Shown here piece after piece: positions 6,009 through 6,865 of a stretch of 6,865 nucleotides of DNA. Source of the DNA: Streptococcus oralis (GTDB lineage Bacteria; Bacillota; Bacilli; Lactobacillales; Streptococcaceae). The stretch is taken from the NCBI GenBank assembly GCA_937930605.1, contig CALHBZ010000133.1, positions 1-6,865 on the forward strand. Reading direction: 5' to 3'. The position numbers and the translations under genes were made by a program. The notes beneath the pieces are model-generated. The model saw nothing but the letters and a program-made list of their open reading frames with translations. It searched no databases and was not told the DNA's origin. Each line of letters starts with the position of its first letter. Within the stretch, counting starts at the first letter, position 1.

Positions 6009-6865
6009 TTACACCTCTTTTCGCACAGGTGGTCTGGTATCAAAGGCATGGAGCAGTTCTTCAAATACAGGGTGGAACTGTATCACACCGACACGACCAT
6101 ATAAATCACTGATAAGGCATTGCCCGTTTTCCAAATCACGCAATCGCTTCTGATTGTTTTCGTCCTCTGGGTCTACACCAAAAAAGGCTAAGGTCTTTTT
6201 AATCTCGTTAAGGTCAGTGGAACGAAATGCAAATTTTAAGCCGAGGTTATTTTTCAGTTTTTCATCTAAGAGGTCGTCTGTATTTTGGGTCACGAAATAT
6301 ACCCCAGCGTTCATAGCACGACCAGCCCGAACCAGCTTCATAGATAGTGTTTTTCCTTGTGCTACCTGTAAAAAGCTCCATGCTTCGTCTAAATCTACAA
6401 TCTTGAAAATGCTTCGGTCTGTATGGATAAAGTCTAAAGCAAAGGTACTAATGACAATCAGCATAGCAACGGATAAAAGCTCCATAGTGGTATATTCCTC
6501 AAAGGAAGTTTCCTTGTCGGGAAGTACCAAGTCCGCAACCTGTATAATGTTCAGTTGTTTTTCTAAGCTGATAGACTGCTCCACATAACCATTACTGAAT
6601 AATAAATGTGCAAAGTCATAGTCTGTAAAACTTTCGATATGGTCGGCTATACTGGTACTTAGTGGCGTATTCTCAACCCGTAATTCCTCAATCACTTTCA
6701 TCAACCCTCGTACTTCACTATTGGTTACTGCACGAATGGCTTTTCTAAGGATTGGGAAGCGTTCCCCATCACGAGAGGAAATCCCCGTAAGGAATGTCAG
6801 AATATCAATAGCCAGTGATTCAGAATCTTTGGGATTTTTCATAATCACATAAGGGTCAAGTAAGC
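6009..6865 (-). CDS. orf16: VirB4-type conjugation ATPase, C-terminal part (Tn916 Orf16)
   Basis: The last 284 complete codons of a T4SS ATPase that would power channel assembly and DNA export at the inner face of the membrane (relatives: ConE of ICEBs1, TcpF of pCW3). The gene enters from the right edge in frame (first readable residues LLDPYVIMKNP) and ends with TAA at 6009-6011. Visible hallmarks are the Walker B segment FKIVDLDEAWSFL (about 6369-6407, acidic pair Asp-Glu), then the VirB4/TraC-like motif LVRAGRAMNAGVYFVTQNTDDLL (about 6267-6335) and a closing DLENGQCLISDLYGRVGVIQ segment (about 6087-6146). Walker A lies outside the window. The Tn916 protein is about 815 residues, so roughly one third is seen. 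The codon at 6848 is GTG read internally as valine, not a start. It lies 2 bases from the orf15 start, in the same operon. Confidence 0.94.
   Translation of the reverse strand, partial: LLDPYVIMKNPKDSESLAIDILTFLTGISSRDGERFPILRKAIRAVTNSEVRGLMKVIEELRVENTPLSTSIADHIESFTDYDFAHLLFSNGYVEQSISLEKQLNIIQVADLVLPDKETSFEEYTTMELLSVAMLIVISTFALDFIHTDRSIFKIVDLDEAWSFLQVAQGKTLSMKLVRAGRAMNAGVYFVTQNTDDLLDEKLKNNLGLKFAFRSTDLNEIKKTLAFFGVDPEDENNQKRLRDLENGQCLISDLYGRVGVIQFHPVFEELLHAFDTRPPVRKEV
6012..6018 (-). promoter_or_regulatory. Ribosome binding site of orf15 (GTG start)
   Basis: AGAGGTG on the minus strand, 5 bases before GTG at 6006 (7 bases counted from GAGG). It lies within the last codons of orf16 and supports the GTG as the orf15 start, because no ATG is available at a suitable distance. 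Confidence 0.75.

Larger units (their letters stand above)
1..6865 (-). mobile_element. Internal segment of a Tn916/Tn1545-family conjugative transposon
   Basis: The order VirB4-type ATPase, VirB6-like membrane protein, NlpC/P60 hydrolase, TcpC-family protein, tet(M) leader, tet(M), all on one strand, is that of orf16-orf15-orf14-orf13-orf12-tet(M) in Tn916. The predicted proteins and the leader read like the family members I know. Neither transposon end is in the window: there is no integrase, excisionase, oriT or target junction, so integration site and host cannot be read. No extra cargo gene or insertion sequence interrupts the segment; all intergenic space is accounted for by the tet(M) leader. 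The exact element name (Tn916, Tn1545, Tn5397, Tn6000-series and so on) cannot be decided from this portion. Confidence 0.95.

Noticed and set aside
6154..6588. A 144-codon plus-strand open frame
   Set aside because: It is antisense to the conserved VirB4 ATPase domain of orf16; its Ser/Lys-rich translation and lack of initiation signals mark it as a shadow.
6846..6848. GTG as a possible start of a short ATPase gene
   Set aside because: The frame continues upstream to the window edge (LLDPY precedes it) and the Walker A half of a VirB4 protein must lie beyond, so this is an internal valine.
1..6865. CRISPR array, tRNA or rRNA genes, insertion sequences, toxin-antitoxin or novel defence genes
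   Set aside because: No spaced direct repeats, RNA gene signatures, transposase motifs or unexplained coding space were found; almost every base belongs to a recognised Tn916-type gene or the tet(M) leader.

Overview
The window is an internal piece of a Tn916/Tn1545-family integrative and conjugative element (ICE). This class is found in low-GC Gram-positive bacteria such as Enterococcus, Streptococcus, Clostridioides and Staphylococcus. Every gene lies on the minus strand, so biological 5'->3' order runs from the right edge to the left: orf16 (partial) -> orf15 -> orf14 -> orf13 -> tet(M) control region -> tet(M) (partial). No chromosomal sequence is visible, so the host species cannot be named. 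The family call rests on translated sequences and gene order that I recognise from Tn916, not on a database search.

Conjugation module (1899-6865). Four tightly packed genes encode parts of a Gram-positive type IV secretion apparatus: a VirB4-type ATPase (orf16, C-terminal third only), a large polytopic VirB6-like channel protein with a long hydrophilic tail (orf15), a membrane-anchored two-domain cell-wall hydrolase (orf14), and a bitopic TcpC/ConB-type protein (orf13). orf15/orf14 and orf14/orf13 overlap by 4 bases (ATGA), and orf16/orf15 are 2 bases apart. This indicates one operon with translational coupling. ATPase, channel, wall-opening enzyme and assembly factor would act together at the donor envelope to export element DNA.

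Control region (about 1538-1830). Between orf13 and tet(M) lies a leader of about 270 bases. It holds a good sigma-A-type promoter (TTTACA, 17-base spacer, TATTAT), a 7-codon mini-ORF with a strong ribosome binding site whose codons form one arm of a 14-bp inverted repeat, the 28-codon leader peptide orf12, and a perfect 22-bp hairpin inside orf12 followed by a second small GC hairpin and a T-run. This is the architecture of the known tet(M) transcriptional attenuator.

Resistance gene (1-1522). tet(M) is open for 507 codons and leaves the window just before the domain IV loop that contacts the tetracycline site. The expected remainder is about 132 codons of a 639-residue protein.

Nothing here is a wholly new system. 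The parts most worth a second look are the layered leader upstream of tet(M), the long charged tail of Orf15, and start-site ambiguities.
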